Assembly: GCA_943371025.1 (NCBI GenBank)
Contig: CALRTC020000008.1
Coordinates: 62,001 to 126,000 of the forward strand
Length of the DNA stretch: 64,000 bases
Source: Niveispirillum sp943371025
GTDB lineage: Bacteria; Pseudomonadota; Alphaproteobacteria; Azospirillales; Azospirillaceae
Direction: 5' to 3'
In this document: one piece after another, positions 9,134-17,709 of the stretch
Layout: the number at the start of each line of letters is the position of its first letter
Position numbering within the stretch: position 1 is the stretch's first letter
Position numbers and translations under genes: made by a program
The notes under the pieces: model-generated
The model's database searches: none
Seen by the model: only the letters and a program-made list of their open reading frames with translations
What the model was told of the DNA's origin: nothing

Positions 9134-10081
9134 ATGCGGGTATGGGCACATGCGGGGCGGCTGGCCGCCTTCCTCCTGGCGGGGCTCTTGATATTGTCAC
9201 CGGCGGTTCGCGCGGCCGACAGCACGGTGACGGCAGGCAAGCTGGTCTTCCATGATGATCTGCCGTCGCAGAACATTACGCCCCGCCGCATCGCCGTCTG
9301 GCTGCCGGACGGGTACGACCAGGGCGATGACCGCTATGCCGTCATCTACATGCATGATGGCCAGAACCTGTTTGATGATGCCACCACCTCCTATGGCCAT
9401 GAATGGGGCGTGGACGAGGTGGTGACCGACCTGATGGCCCAGGGCAAGCTGCCCCGCACCATCGTGGTCGGCATCTGGAATACGGATAACCGCTGGGCCG
9501 AATATACCCCGGCCAAGGTGCTCGACGCGGCCAGCTGGCGCACCCGCTGGAGCATCTATGCCAACACACTGCGCAAGCCTGTGTCGGATGCCTATCTGCG
9601 CTATCTGGTGCAGGAGGTGAAGCCGTTCATCGATCGCACCTACCGCACCAGACCGGATGCCGCCCATACCGTGACCATCGGGTCCAGCAGCGGCGCCCTG
9701 ATCGCCACCTATGCCATGCTGGAATATCCCGATGTGTTTGGCGGGGCGGCGGCCGTGTCGGCGCATTGGCGCTCCATCGGCACCGACTTCCAGCCATGGT
9801 GGCAGGGCGAAGTGACACCCCTGCAGGCCATGACCGATTACGTCGCCGGCCGGTTCCCCGCCGATGGCGGCCACCGGCTCTATTTCGACCATGGCACCTT
9901 GAACCTGGATGCCAGCTATCCGCCCGAACATGCACGCATGGTCGCGGCCCTGACGGCGCGGGGGCTGGCGCCCGACCGGGACTTCATGTCCCGCCGGTTC
10001 GACGGGGCCGACCATAACGAACAATCCTGGCGCGCGCGCCTGGACGTGCCGCTGCTCTATCTGCTGGGGGATCACCGGTGA
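9134..10081 (+). CDS. Exported esterase of the alpha/beta-hydrolase (esterase D) family
   Basis: A 315-residue protein with a clear signal peptide (hydrophobic AAFLLAGLLILSP, cleavage near AVRA-AD). It has an esterase-family fold: the oxyanion-region sequence YAVIYMHDGQNLFDD, the nucleophile elbow TIGSSSGAL with the catalytic serine, and a late histidine in DGADHNEQSW. Related enzymes are periplasmic acyl esterases such as siderophore esterases. A Shine-Dalgarno GGGAGG at 9119-9124 serves either GTG 9131 or ATG 9134; ATG is preferred. Substrate unknown. Confidence 0.83.
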   Translation: MRVWAHAGRLAAFLLAGLLILSPAVRAADSTVTAGKLVFHDDLPSQNITPRRIAVWLPDGYDQGDDRYAVIYMHDGQNLFDDATTSYGHEWGVDEVVTDLMAQGKLPRTIVVGIWNTDNRWAEYTPAKVLDAASWRTRWSIYANTLRKPVSDAYLRYLVQEVKPFIDRTYRTRPDAAHTVTIGSSSGALIATYAMLEYPDVFGGAAAVSAHWRSIGTDFQPWWQGEVTPLQAMTDYVAGRFPADGGHRLYFDHGTLNLDASYPPEHARMVAALTARGLAPDRDFMSRRFDGADHNEQSWRARLDVPLLYLLGDHR

Positions 10082-10106
10082 TCGCTCCGAACCATCCTTG
10101 ACAGAC

Positions 10107-10149
10107 CTAGGGCAATTGACCTAATCAATATTTAGGTCAATTGCCCTAG
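10107..10149. promoter_or_regulatory. 43-bp palindrome, probable TetR operator overlapping promoter
   Basis: Perfect 18-bp arms (10107-10124 and 10132-10149) flank a 7-base spacer, ending 12 bases before the TetR-family start codon. A TTGACA at 10098-10103 followed 18 bases later by TAATCA gives a plausible sigma-70 promoter overlapping the left arm. This is the classic layout for autorepression. It could also fold in RNA and terminate the upstream esterase transcript. Confidence 0.8.
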
Positions 10150-10161
10150 AGTGTATCTGCC

Positions 10162-10740
10162 ATGACCGGCCCCGCCACCCGTGCCCAGATTGTGGAAGCC
10201 GCCGATACGCTGTTTTACCAGCGCGGCTTCGACCATACGTCCCTGGCCGACATCGCGCAGGCGGTGGGGATCGCGCGCGGCAACCTGACCTATCATTTCA
10301 AGGCCAAGGACGAGATTCTGGCAGCCGTTATCGACCGGCGGCTGGCAACGACGCAGGCCATGCTGGAAGGGTGGGAAGCGGCGGGCGACGGGCCGGCAGC
10401 GCGCATCCTGTCCTTCATCCGCATCCTGATCACCAACCAGACCCAGATCATGGCCCATGGCTGCCCAGTCGGCACCCTGTCGACCGAACTGGCGAAGCTG
10501 AACCATGTGGCCCTGCCGGATGCGGCCCGCGTCTTCACCCTGTTCCGCGTCTGGCTGACGCAGCAATTCACCCTGCTGGGCCTGGGTGACCGCGCCGATG
10601 AACTGGCCCTGCATCTGTTGGGCCGCAGCCAGGGGGTGGCGACGCTGGCAACAGCCTTCAAGGATGAAGATTACGTACGGCGGGAGGTGGCGGCCATGGA
10701 AGCCTGGCTGTCCGCCCCGACCCCATCCGCAAACCATTGA
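10162..10740 (+). CDS. TetR/AcrR family transcriptional regulator
   Basis: A 192-residue repressor. The N-terminal helix-turn-helix spans about residues 8-55 (FDHTSLADIAQAVGIARGNL then TYHFKAKDEIL). The C-terminal ligand domain contains GCPVGTLSTELAKL, a pattern seen in TetR proteins that sense electrophiles or quinone-like compounds. A perfect palindrome lies immediately upstream. It heads a three-gene unit with the YciI-like and Tag genes (gaps of 14 and 11 bp), so it probably controls itself and both. The ligand is unknown. Confidence 0.9.
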   Translation: MTGPATRAQIVEAADTLFYQRGFDHTSLADIAQAVGIARGNLTYHFKAKDEILAAVIDRRLATTQAMLEGWEAAGDGPAARILSFIRILITNQTQIMAHGCPVGTLSTELAKLNHVALPDAARVFTLFRVWLTQQFTLLGLGDRADELALHLLGRSQGVATLATAFKDEDYVRREVAAMEAWLSAPTPSANH

Positions 10741-10754
10741 CGCAGAGGCAACCC

Positions 10755-11045
10755 ATGTTCGTCATCTTCCTGCGCTTCACCGTGGACAAGGAACGCGCGC
10801 CGCTTTTCATGGCCCTCCACAATGCCTGGCTGCGTCAGGGATTTGACGACGGCGTGTTCCTGCTGGCCGGTGGTCTGGATGCCGGACAGGGCGGGGCCAT
10901 TCTGGCGCAAGGGGAAAGCCTGAATGCCATCCGTTCCTGTGTCGCCGCCGATCCCTTCGTGATCGAAGGCATCGTCACCCCGGACATCCACGCCATCGCC
11001 CCCGGCCGCACCGATGCGCGGCTGGATTTCCTGCGCGCCGCCTGA
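10755..11045 (+). CDS. YciI family protein
   Basis: A 96-residue protein with the YCII-related ferredoxin-like fold: N-terminal MFVIFLRFTVDKE, a central histidine in MALHNAWL, and GGLDAGQGGAIL. Members are small dimeric enzymes or enzyme-like domains of mostly unknown reaction. The start is ATG 10755 with AGAGG at 10744-10748; a TTG at 10737 overlaps the regulator and is unlikely. It sits between a TetR regulator and a DNA glycosylase and is probably co-transcribed with both. Confidence 0.83.
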   Translation: MFVIFLRFTVDKERAPLFMALHNAWLRQGFDDGVFLLAGGLDAGQGGAILAQGESLNAIRSCVAADPFVIEGIVTPDIHAIAPGRTDARLDFLRAA

Positions 11046-11056
11046 CAGAGGCCCCG

Positions 11057-11668
11057 ATGGACAAGACCCTGCCCGGCCCCGATGGCCGTCCCCGCTGCCG
11101 CTGGTGCGCCTCGGCCCCGGAATTCCCGCATTACCATGATACCGAATGGGGTTTCCCCGTGGCCGATGACGGGCGGCTGTTTGAGAAACTGTGCCTGGAG
11201 GGGTTCCAATCGGGCCTGTCCTGGCGCACCATCCTGGCCAAGCGGGAAAATTTCCGCGCCGCCTTCCACGGGTTCGACATTGACGCCGTCGCCGCCTTTG
11301 ACGATCGGGATGTCGAACGGTTGCTGCAGGACGTCGGCATCGTGCGCCACCGCGGCAAGATCGAAGCCGCGATCAACAATGCCCGCCGCGCCCGCGAACT
11401 GGTGGCTGCCGAAGGCTCCCTGGCCGCCTGGGTCTGGCGGCACGAACCCCCGGCCGGGGAACATGGCCCGCCACAGTCAGCCTCCACCTCCCCTACCTCT
11501 GTGAAACTCTCCAAGGATCTGTTGAAACGCGGCTGGAAATTCGTCGGCCCCACGACGATCTTCGCCTTCATGCAGGCCATGGGCCTGATCAACGACCATG
11601 CCGAAGGCTGCGTCATCCGGGAGGAAGCGGCCAGGGCCCGCCAGGCCTTCCAGCCGCCTGGCCGTTGA
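11057..11668 (+). CDS. tag: DNA-3-methyladenine glycosylase I (Tag), first copy
   Basis: This 203-residue protein excises 3-methyladenine from DNA. Family signatures are CRWCASAPEFPHYHDTEWG at the N-terminus, FEKLCLEGFQSGLSWRTIL, and the C-terminal GPTTIFAFMQAMGLINDH. The structural zinc ligands of the Tag family are visible as an N-terminal Cys, a His in YHDTEWG, and the pair in NDHAEGC. It lies 11 bp behind the YciI gene. A second, divergent Tag paralogue is at 25866-26444. Confidence 0.93.
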   Translation: MDKTLPGPDGRPRCRWCASAPEFPHYHDTEWGFPVADDGRLFEKLCLEGFQSGLSWRTILAKRENFRAAFHGFDIDAVAAFDDRDVERLLQDVGIVRHRGKIEAAINNARRARELVAAEGSLAAWVWRHEPPAGEHGPPQSASTSPTSVKLSKDLLKRGWKFVGPTTIFAFMQAMGLINDHAEGCVIREEAARARQAFQPPGR

Positions 11669-11671
11669 CGC

Positions 11672-12898
11672 CTACCGTCCGCCCCACCCGTCGCTCAACG
11701 TCCCCAGGAAGGCCACGATGGCCTCAATCTCCCCCTCATTCAGCGCCGGCCGGTCGCCCGGCTTGCCGCCAAAGGGCGGGTCCAGGTTCAGGTTGGCGCG
11801 GAAGGGTTCGGGCAAATCGTCATAGATATCCACGCCCCCATCCGCCCGGCGCGGATACCAGCGGCCGGGATCGGTGTCGCGGGTGGCATAGAAGGCAACG
11901 GCATCCTTCAGGCTGGCGATGACGCCATTATGGAAGAAGCGTTGGCGCTTTGCCACATTGCGCAGGCTGGGCGTGCGGAACAGCCCGCAATACTCGGCCC
12001 GGCCCTTGAAATCCGTGCGGTCCGGGCCGCACAGGCCCAGATCGAAAAAGGCCGGGTCTTCATTGGCCGGGATATCCCGGTTGCGCGGCAGGCCCAGCGC
12101 GATCAGGCCGAAATCGGTGAAATGCGGCGGCGACCCGTCCACCCCCACCGCCGACTTGTGGCAGGACGCGCAATTGCCCTTGGCCGGATCATTGAACAGG
12201 TCCAGCCCAAGCACCTCCTGTGCCGTCAGGCGGGCCCGGCCCTTCAGCACGGCGTCATACTTGCTGCTATAGGGATAGAACAGGTCCGGCGTCTGCTGAT
12301 AGGCCGCCAGCGCCGACAGGGCCGTATCGACCAGGGCATCGTCCCCCGCCGCCCCGGCCAGCGCCCGCAACCGGTCGGCATAGGGTGCCGCACGCAGGGC
12401 AGCGGCAACGGCGGCAGGGCCTTCGGCCGCCATTTCGAACGGCGAATAGAGCGGGGTGCGCGCCTGATCGGCGGTGCGGTCGACGCGCCCGTCCCAGGTC
12501 AGCCCGCCACTGGGGCCATTATCGACACTGTCATCCCCCACCTCGTCCCGGTCGAAATAATGCTCGGTAAAGTCGGGAACGGCCTGAAGATAGGTCAGGT
12601 TGGGCACGGCGCGGTGGCCGGGCTGGTCCAGGTTCTTTCCCCCCATTTCCACGGCCCGGTCCCCGCTGGGACCAAAGGCCGCAGCCGGTGCGTGGCAACT
12701 GGAACAGGCCATGCGCCCCGACCCCGACAGGCGGGGATCGCTGAAGATCTCCGCCCCCAATGCCCGCAGGTCGGCGGCCCGGCGATAGGCGTCGTCACGG
12801 CTCAACGGGGCAGCATAGGCCATTGATCCGACGGCAAGGCCCATCAGAAGTCCGGGCAACGTCATCGCCCATCGCCATCGTCCGCCCCGGCTTACCAT
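11672..12898 (-). CDS. Di-heme cytochrome c peroxidase (CcpA/MauG family)
   Basis: A 408-residue periplasmic protein. It has a signal peptide (TLPGLLMGLAVGSMAYA) and two CxxCH c-type heme sites, CSSCH near residue 66 and CASCH near residue 240. The first half carries the family segment GLTWDGRVDRTADQA. It is predicted to reduce peroxide or act as a MauG-like oxidase. It ends 3 bp from the convergent tag gene and is divergent from the phosphoesterase gene at 13007. MauG-type and classical peroxidases cannot be told apart without an alignment of the distal ligands. Confidence 0.87.
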   Translation of the reverse strand: MVSRGGRWRWAMTLPGLLMGLAVGSMAYAAPLSRDDAYRRAADLRALGAEIFSDPRLSGSGRMACSSCHAPAAAFGPSGDRAVEMGGKNLDQPGHRAVPNLTYLQAVPDFTEHYFDRDEVGDDSVDNGPSGGLTWDGRVDRTADQARTPLYSPFEMAAEGPAAVAAALRAAPYADRLRALAGAAGDDALVDTALSALAAYQQTPDLFYPYSSKYDAVLKGRARLTAQEVLGLDLFNDPAKGNCASCHKSAVGVDGSPPHFTDFGLIALGLPRNRDIPANEDPAFFDLGLCGPDRTDFKGRAEYCGLFRTPSLRNVAKRQRFFHNGVIASLKDAVAFYATRDTDPGRWYPRRADGGVDIYDDLPEPFRANLNLDPPFGGKPGDRPALNEGEIEAIVAFLGTLSDGWGGR

Positions 12899-13006
12899 AC
12901 GCGTCCTTCCTGCCCTTCCATCCCGTTGCCGCCGGCCGCTTCAACAAATTGCCAATGGTGCGGCATCGGTGGGATAGTCACCGCCTTCGTCATCACGAGC
13001 CTGGCC

Positions 13007-14533
13007 ATGATCCGCACCCGTTCATTCCTGTCCGCCCTGCTGCTGTCCGCCACCGCTGTCGCCCCGGCAGGGGCCGCCCCCGCCAAGGGCCTGGACGCCA
13101 TCCAGACTGTGGTCGTGATCTATGCCGAAAATCGCAGTTTCGACAATCTCTATGGCCATTTTCCCGGCGCCAACGGGTTGAAGAATGCCACGGGCGAGTC
13201 GATGGTGCAGCGGGACCGCGACGGGCGACGCATGGCGGAACTGCCGCCCGTCTGGGGCGGGCTGACGGCCAAGGGGGTGACACCCGCCATCACCCAGGAC
13301 CAGACGGCGCATCTGCCCAACGGCCCCTTCGCCATCGACGACCCCAAGGGCTTCAACCAGCCCTTGTCGGTGGCGACACAGGATCTGTGGCATCGCTTCT
13401 ATCAGAACCAGATGCAGATCAATGGCGGCCGCAATGACGGGTTCGTGGCCTGGGGCGACACGGGCGCCCTGGTCATGGGCCATTATGACGGGTCCAAACT
13501 GCCGCTATGGAAGGTGGCGCAGCGCTATACGCTGGCCGACAATTTCTTCATGTCCGGCTTCGGCGGGTCGTTTTTCAACCATCAGCAACTGATCTGCGCC
13601 TGCGCACCCGTCTATCCCGACGCCGACAAAAGCCCGGCCAAGGACCTGATCACGAAGGTGGAAGACGATGGCATCACCCTGAAGCTGGCGGAGAATTCAC
13701 CGAAATCCGCACTGGAAGGGCGGCCCAAATATCTGAAGGACGGCAACCTGACGCCCGACTTCTACGCCGTCAACACCATGCAGCCCCCCTATCAACCCTC
13801 CAACAACAAACCGGCAACGGGCGGTGACCCGGCCTTTGCCGATCCGGCCAAGCCCACCACCCTGCCGCCACAGCATGCAACCACCATTGGCGATCTTCTG
13901 TCGGCAAAGGGGATCAGTTGGGCATGGTATGGCGGGGCCTGGCAGGCCGTGCTGAACGATGGCAACCAGGAACCGGTGCCTAACCTGCAAACCCATCACC
14001 AGCCCTTCAACTATTACGCCAATTACGCACCCGGCACGGCGGCGCGGGCCGAACATCTGCGCGATGGCGGGCTGGCCGGCGTGGAGTTCATCAAGGCCGT
14101 GGACGAAGGCCGCCTTCCCCAAGTCAGCTATTACAAGCCGCAGGGCAACCTGAACGAACATGCGGGCTATGCCGAGGTGTTGAGCGGCGACCAGCACATC
14201 GCCGACATCGTGGCCCATCTGGAGAAAGGCCCGCAATGGCAGCACATGCTGGTCATCGTCACTTATGACGAAAATGGCGGCTTCTGGGACCATGTCGCCC
14301 CGCCCAAGGGCGACCGCTGGGGCCCCGGCACCCGCATCCCGGCCCTGATCATCTCGCCTTTCGCCAAGAAGGGTTTCGTCGACCACACCCAGTACGACAC
14401 CGGCTCCATCAACCGCTTCCTGGCCCGCCGCTTCGGCCTGCCGACGCTGCCGGGGATCAAGCTGCGCGATGACGCCCTGGCCGCCAACGGCCAGAAGCCC
14501 ATGGGCGACCTGACCGCAGCGTTGAATTTGTGA
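13007..14533 (+). CDS. Exported phosphoesterase, acid phosphatase/phospholipase C family (AcpA-like)
   Basis: A 508-residue enzyme of the PF04185 phosphoesterase family. The signal peptide is SFLSALLLSATAVAPAGAAP. Family motifs are VVVIYAENRSFDNLYGHFPG near the N-terminus (nucleophile/metal region), FGGSFFNHQQLICACAP, and VTYDENGGFWDHVAPP near the C-terminus (metal ligands). AcpA-type members hydrolyse phosphomonoesters and sometimes phospholipids; the exact substrate cannot be read from sequence. The start is ATG 13007, giving a proper signal peptide; an upstream extension to 12926 lacks one. Confidence 0.87.
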   Translation: MIRTRSFLSALLLSATAVAPAGAAPAKGLDAIQTVVVIYAENRSFDNLYGHFPGANGLKNATGESMVQRDRDGRRMAELPPVWGGLTAKGVTPAITQDQTAHLPNGPFAIDDPKGFNQPLSVATQDLWHRFYQNQMQINGGRNDGFVAWGDTGALVMGHYDGSKLPLWKVAQRYTLADNFFMSGFGGSFFNHQQLICACAPVYPDADKSPAKDLITKVEDDGITLKLAENSPKSALEGRPKYLKDGNLTPDFYAVNTMQPPYQPSNNKPATGGDPAFADPAKPTTLPPQHATTIGDLLSAKGISWAWYGGAWQAVLNDGNQEPVPNLQTHHQPFNYYANYAPGTAARAEHLRDGGLAGVEFIKAVDEGRLPQVSYYKPQGNLNEHAGYAEVLSGDQHIADIVAHLEKGPQWQHMLVIVTYDENGGFWDHVAPPKGDRWGPGTRIPALIISPFAKKGFVDHTQYDTGSINRFLARRFGLPTLPGIKLRDDALAANGQKPMGDLTAALNL

Positions 14534-14538
14534 CCCCT

Positions 14539-14557
14539 ATTGCCGGTGGGCGGCAAT
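14539..14557. terminator. Small hairpin between convergent genes
   Basis: Perfect 7-bp arms (14539-14545, 14551-14557) with a 5-base loop lie just after the phosphoesterase stop, between convergent genes. No T-run follows, so terminator function is tentative. Confidence 0.4.
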
Positions 14558-14602
14558 GCCTAAATGGTTGTGTTCTGTAGGTCGACTTAACGCACCGGAC
14601 GT

Positions 14603-15475
14603 TTAGCCTGCCAGCGCATCCGCGATGACCGTGGACAGCAGCGTGGTTGGCCGGCCCAGCAGCGTCGACAGCGCCTTGCCCTCATCGAACAGCGCCCCCT
14701 TGGCCGCCGCCGCGTCGGAATTGGCCAGCAGATCGGCCAGCGGCGCCGGCAGCCCGGCCCCCAGCAGCGCGCTGCGATAATCGGCTTCCGGCATGTCGAC
14801 ATAGGGAATGGTCCGCCCCGTCTGCCGCGACAGTTCGGCGGCGAATTCCGTCAGGCTGTAGGACGTATCGCCGGCCAGTTCATAGACCGCTCGTGCCGGT
14901 GCCGCATCGTCCAGCAGGGCGACGGCGGCGGCCTCGGCATAGTCGGCGCGGGCGGCACTGCTGATCCGCCCCGGGCCGGCGCTGCCGATCAGGGCGCCAT
15001 GTTGCAGGGCCGGTGGGATGGAGGCGGTGTAATTCTCCGTATACCAGCCATTGCGCAGCAGCGTATGGGCAAGGCCGCTGTCGGCGATCAGCGTTTCTGT
15101 CTGCCGGTGATCCTCCGCCAGACCCAGGGCGGAGACATCGGCATGCAGCACGCTGGTATAGAGGATGCGCGCCACGCCCGCCTTCTTCGCGGCCTCGATG
15201 ACATTGCGGTGCTGCGGCACCCGCGCGCCGATGGCGTTGGAGGAGATCAGCAGCACCCGCTCCGCCCCCGTCAGCGCCGTGGCCAAGCTCGCCGGCTGGT
15301 CATAATCACCCTGACGCAGGCTGACGCCCACCGGGAACAGTCCGGCGGCGCGGGCCGGATCACGTACAATGGCGACAATGCTGTCCGGGCGGACACGACG
15401 CGCCAGCTCCGCCACGACCAGGCGGCCCAATTGACCGGCGGCACCGGTGACGAAGAAACGGGGTTGGGTGGACAT
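14603..15475 (-). CDS. qorB: NAD(P)H-binding SDR oxidoreductase, QorB-like (NmrA type)
   Basis: A 290-residue atypical short-chain dehydrogenase. The N-terminal nucleotide-binding motif is VTGAAGQLGRLV, followed by RDPARAAGLFPVGVSLRQGDYDQPASL, typical of the NmrA/quinone oxidoreductase 2 group. The proposed role is NADPH-dependent reduction of quinones or reactive aldehydes. A strong GGAGAGA precedes ATG 15475. It is divergently paired with an HxlR regulator, the same arrangement as E. coli ytfG/ytfH, which supports the call. Confidence 0.88.
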   Translation of the reverse strand: MSTQPRFFVTGAAGQLGRLVVAELARRVRPDSIVAIVRDPARAAGLFPVGVSLRQGDYDQPASLATALTGAERVLLISSNAIGARVPQHRNVIEAAKKAGVARILYTSVLHADVSALGLAEDHRQTETLIADSGLAHTLLRNGWYTENYTASIPPALQHGALIGSAGPGRISSAARADYAEAAAVALLDDAAPARAVYELAGDTSYSLTEFAAELSRQTGRTIPYVDMPEADYRSALLGAGLPAPLADLLANSDAAAAKGALFDEGKALSTLLGRPTTLLSTVIADALAG

Positions 15476-15503
15476 GGACTCTCTCCGGTCTCTGTGGGAT
15501 AGT

Positions 15504-15522
15504 AGGTCTCATAACGAGACCT
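15504..15522. promoter_or_regulatory. Inverted repeat, probable HxlR operator
   Basis: AGGTCTC-ATAAC-GAGACCT is a perfect 7-bp inverted repeat with a 5-base spacer. It sits 28 bp upstream of the qorB start in the 124-bp divergent intergenic region. Spacing and symmetry fit an HxlR-family dimer site controlling qorB and perhaps the regulator. Confidence 0.65.
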
Positions 15523-15599
15523 TATGAAGTCCATATTGAGGCTTCATCCAAATCCCGCAAGACGGCACTTTCCCGTCACCAGGTAACAGGAAGGATACC

Positions 15600-16058
15600 A
15601 TGATGGACGATGCCTGCGCCGCCATGGGGGCGAAGATCGCGGAGTGGCGGAGCCTGGGCCTGGACCCCACCCGCTGCCCCGTGCGCGATCTGCTGGACCG
15701 GATCGGCGACCGCTGGTCCATCCTACTGCTGACCATGCTGGCGGCGGGTCCGTTGCGCTTCAACGCGCTGGCCCGCGGCGTGCCCGACATTTCCAAGCGC
15801 ATGCTGTCGCAGACGCTGCGCCATCTGGAAGCCGACGGGCTGATCGACCGCACGGTGGAACCGACCGTCCCCCCCCGCGTCACCTATTCCCAGACCCCGC
15901 TGGGCCAAAGCCTGATGGGCCCCATGCTGGGCCTGATCACCTGGGCCGAAGCCAACCACGCCGCCGTCCAGGCCGCCCGCCAGCGGATGGCGGAAAGCCA
16001 GGAGGCGGCGGCGGAAACCCCAATCAGGATGGGCCTATTGCTAGATCGGCAGCATTGA
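15600..16058 (+). CDS. HxlR family winged-helix regulator
   Basis: This 152-residue regulator has the HxlR core CPVRDLLDRIGDRWSILLL, LRFNALARGVPDISKRML, and the wing region DGLIDRTVEPTVPPRVTYS. The conserved N-terminal Cys26 (TRCPV) is the redox or electrophile sensor in YodB- and QorR-type relatives. It is divergent from qorB with an inverted repeat between them. The predicted role is derepression of the oxidoreductase under quinone or aldehyde stress. ATGs occur at 15600 and 15603 behind AGGAAGG; either may be used. Confidence 0.9.
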   Translation: MMDDACAAMGAKIAEWRSLGLDPTRCPVRDLLDRIGDRWSILLLTMLAAGPLRFNALARGVPDISKRMLSQTLRHLEADGLIDRTVEPTVPPRVTYSQTPLGQSLMGPMLGLITWAEANHAAVQAARQRMAESQEAAAETPIRMGLLLDRQH

Positions 16059-16162
16059 TGTAAATATATATAAAATACATCCAATTTGGACGCATGTCAG
16101 GCTTAATTACTTGACAGTGGAGAGCATACCAGAAACCCATCAATCATAAGGGAGCAAATGCG

Positions 16163-17551
16163 ATGCAGGAGATTATTGATTCCCCATACAATCTCAGCGA
16201 TCACGCAGCGCGGCTGTTCCAGGAGGGGGTGAGGACGGTCATCCGGTATTATAATAATAAAAACTCGAAAAAATTCCCGTCCAAGTGCCTGACAGAAGTG
16301 GAATATAATCACTTGGTCTCGGCCGGCCTGAATGTAGCCGTGGTCTTTCAGCAACGCGGCGGCGCCGGCGACACTGATAACCCTGACGGCTTTTTGGAAG
16401 ATTTTGGATCGGGCAATGGAACCCGCGATGCCACACGGGCCCTGGCCCTGGCAACCGCGATCAACCAACCGCGGGGCTCTGCCGTTTATTTCGGCGTTGA
16501 CCATGATTTCTACAAGTCGTCGGCGCTGGCCCAGATCGCACATTACTTTACGGAAGTGAGGACCGCATTCGACGGAATGTTCCGCGTGGGCGTCTATGGT
16601 TCCGGTGCGGTCTGCGCCCATCTGAAGGCGGCAGGACTGGCGGAACTCTTCTGGCTGCCGGCATCCATGGGATGGGCGGGGTCCAAGGCCTTCCTGGCTT
16701 CCCAGCAATGGACCCTGTTCCAGAAATTCCAGGAATTGCGGTCGGAATTCGGCGGGTTCGACTATGACGGCAACCTGTTCAACCCGGCCTTCTCGGATTT
16801 CGGCCAATTCGGGAACGTCCCCCTGGCCGAAGGCGCGCCCGCATTGAGGACTGGCGATCCTGTGGCGATCTTTGAAGTGACGGCCCGCAGCGGCCTCATC
16901 CTGCGTGGCGGGCCGGGGCAGGATTACCCGGCAATAAAAACCCTGCCGCTTGGCACCATCGTCCATGGTCTCGGACAGGACACCGTGTGGATTAAGGTCG
17001 ATGTCAATGGCGACGGGTCGGCCGACGGCTTCATGTCGCGTGATTACCTGAAGCCGGTGGCGGGCGGGCTGCCCCTCCCTGCACCCGCAGGTTCAGCGCA
17101 TCCAACGCCTTTCAGCATCGCACAGGCAGAACTGACGAAAGGCATACAGGAAATTGCCGGACCTCAGGACAATCCGCGTATCGTGCGTTACCACGCCAGC
17201 ACATCCAGCGGCGCTGGGCCGGACGAGACCGCGTGGTGCTCGTCCTTCGTGAATTACTGCGTGACGCAGTCGGGCATGCAGGGCACGAACAGCAAATGGG
17301 CGCGCAGTTGGCATGATACGAACTGGGGAAGCGACGTGACCAGCAGCCCCCGCCCCGGTGACATCGTCGTGTGGCGCCGGCAAACCGGCAAGGAAGATGC
17401 GGGCCACGTCGCATTTTTCATTGAAAAGGTGGGCGACAATTTCTTCCGCGTCCTGGGGGGCAACCAGGGCAACTGCGTCTCAATCGCCACATACCCCATT
17501 AACGGCAAGGTCGGCAACACCGTCTACAGCCTACTTTCCATCCGGCGGTGA
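16163..17551 (+). CDS. Three-domain peptidoglycan-hydrolase-like protein (DUF1906-like, SH3, CHAP/NlpC-like)
   Basis: A 462-residue protein. Residues about 5-225 resemble DUF1906/Rv2525c-like glycoside-hydrolase TIM barrels (TVIRYYNNKN, AVYFGVDHDFY, VGVYGSGAVCAHL, LFWLPASMGWAGS). Residues about 230-300 look like a bacterial SH3 domain (GLILRGGPGQDYPAI, FMSRDYLKPV). Residues about 320-462 resemble a CHAP/NlpC-type amidase of the TIGR02594 kind, with likely catalytic Cys359 (TAWCSSFVNYC) and His415 (AGHVAFFIE). There is no signal peptide, so export would need lysis, a holin or a dedicated secretion system. The upstream region is unusually AT-rich, and AAGGGAG at 16148-16154 precedes the ATG. 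Its endogenous role is unknown. Confidence 0.75.
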   Translation: MQEIIDSPYNLSDHAARLFQEGVRTVIRYYNNKNSKKFPSKCLTEVEYNHLVSAGLNVAVVFQQRGGAGDTDNPDGFLEDFGSGNGTRDATRALALATAINQPRGSAVYFGVDHDFYKSSALAQIAHYFTEVRTAFDGMFRVGVYGSGAVCAHLKAAGLAELFWLPASMGWAGSKAFLASQQWTLFQKFQELRSEFGGFDYDGNLFNPAFSDFGQFGNVPLAEGAPALRTGDPVAIFEVTARSGLILRGGPGQDYPAIKTLPLGTIVHGLGQDTVWIKVDVNGDGSADGFMSRDYLKPVAGGLPLPAPAGSAHPTPFSIAQAELTKGIQEIAGPQDNPRIVRYHASTSSGAGPDETAWCSSFVNYCVTQSGMQGTNSKWARSWHDTNWGSDVTSSPRPGDIVVWRRQTGKEDAGHVAFFIEKVGDNFFRVLGGNQGNCVSIATYPINGKVGNTVYSLLSIRR

Positions 17552-17651
17552 TGCCGTTCTTTAACCAGTCAGCGGAAACGGCCCCGGCGACGGACGTGAA
17601 GAGCGACGCCTGCTGCTGGTCATCGGGGCCAGACTTTGTGCGACGACAATG

Positions 17652-17682
17652 CAAAAGGGGCGGCCCGATCGGACCGCCCCCT
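17652..17682 (-). terminator. Intrinsic terminator of proS
   Basis: A GC-rich hairpin (7-bp outer stem 17657-17663/17674-17680, one mismatch, then two further pairs) is followed on the minus strand by TTTT. It lies 28 bp beyond the proS stop codon. Confidence 0.7.
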
Positions 17683-17709
17683 TCATCACCACAGGACCGG
17701 AGATGTCGC

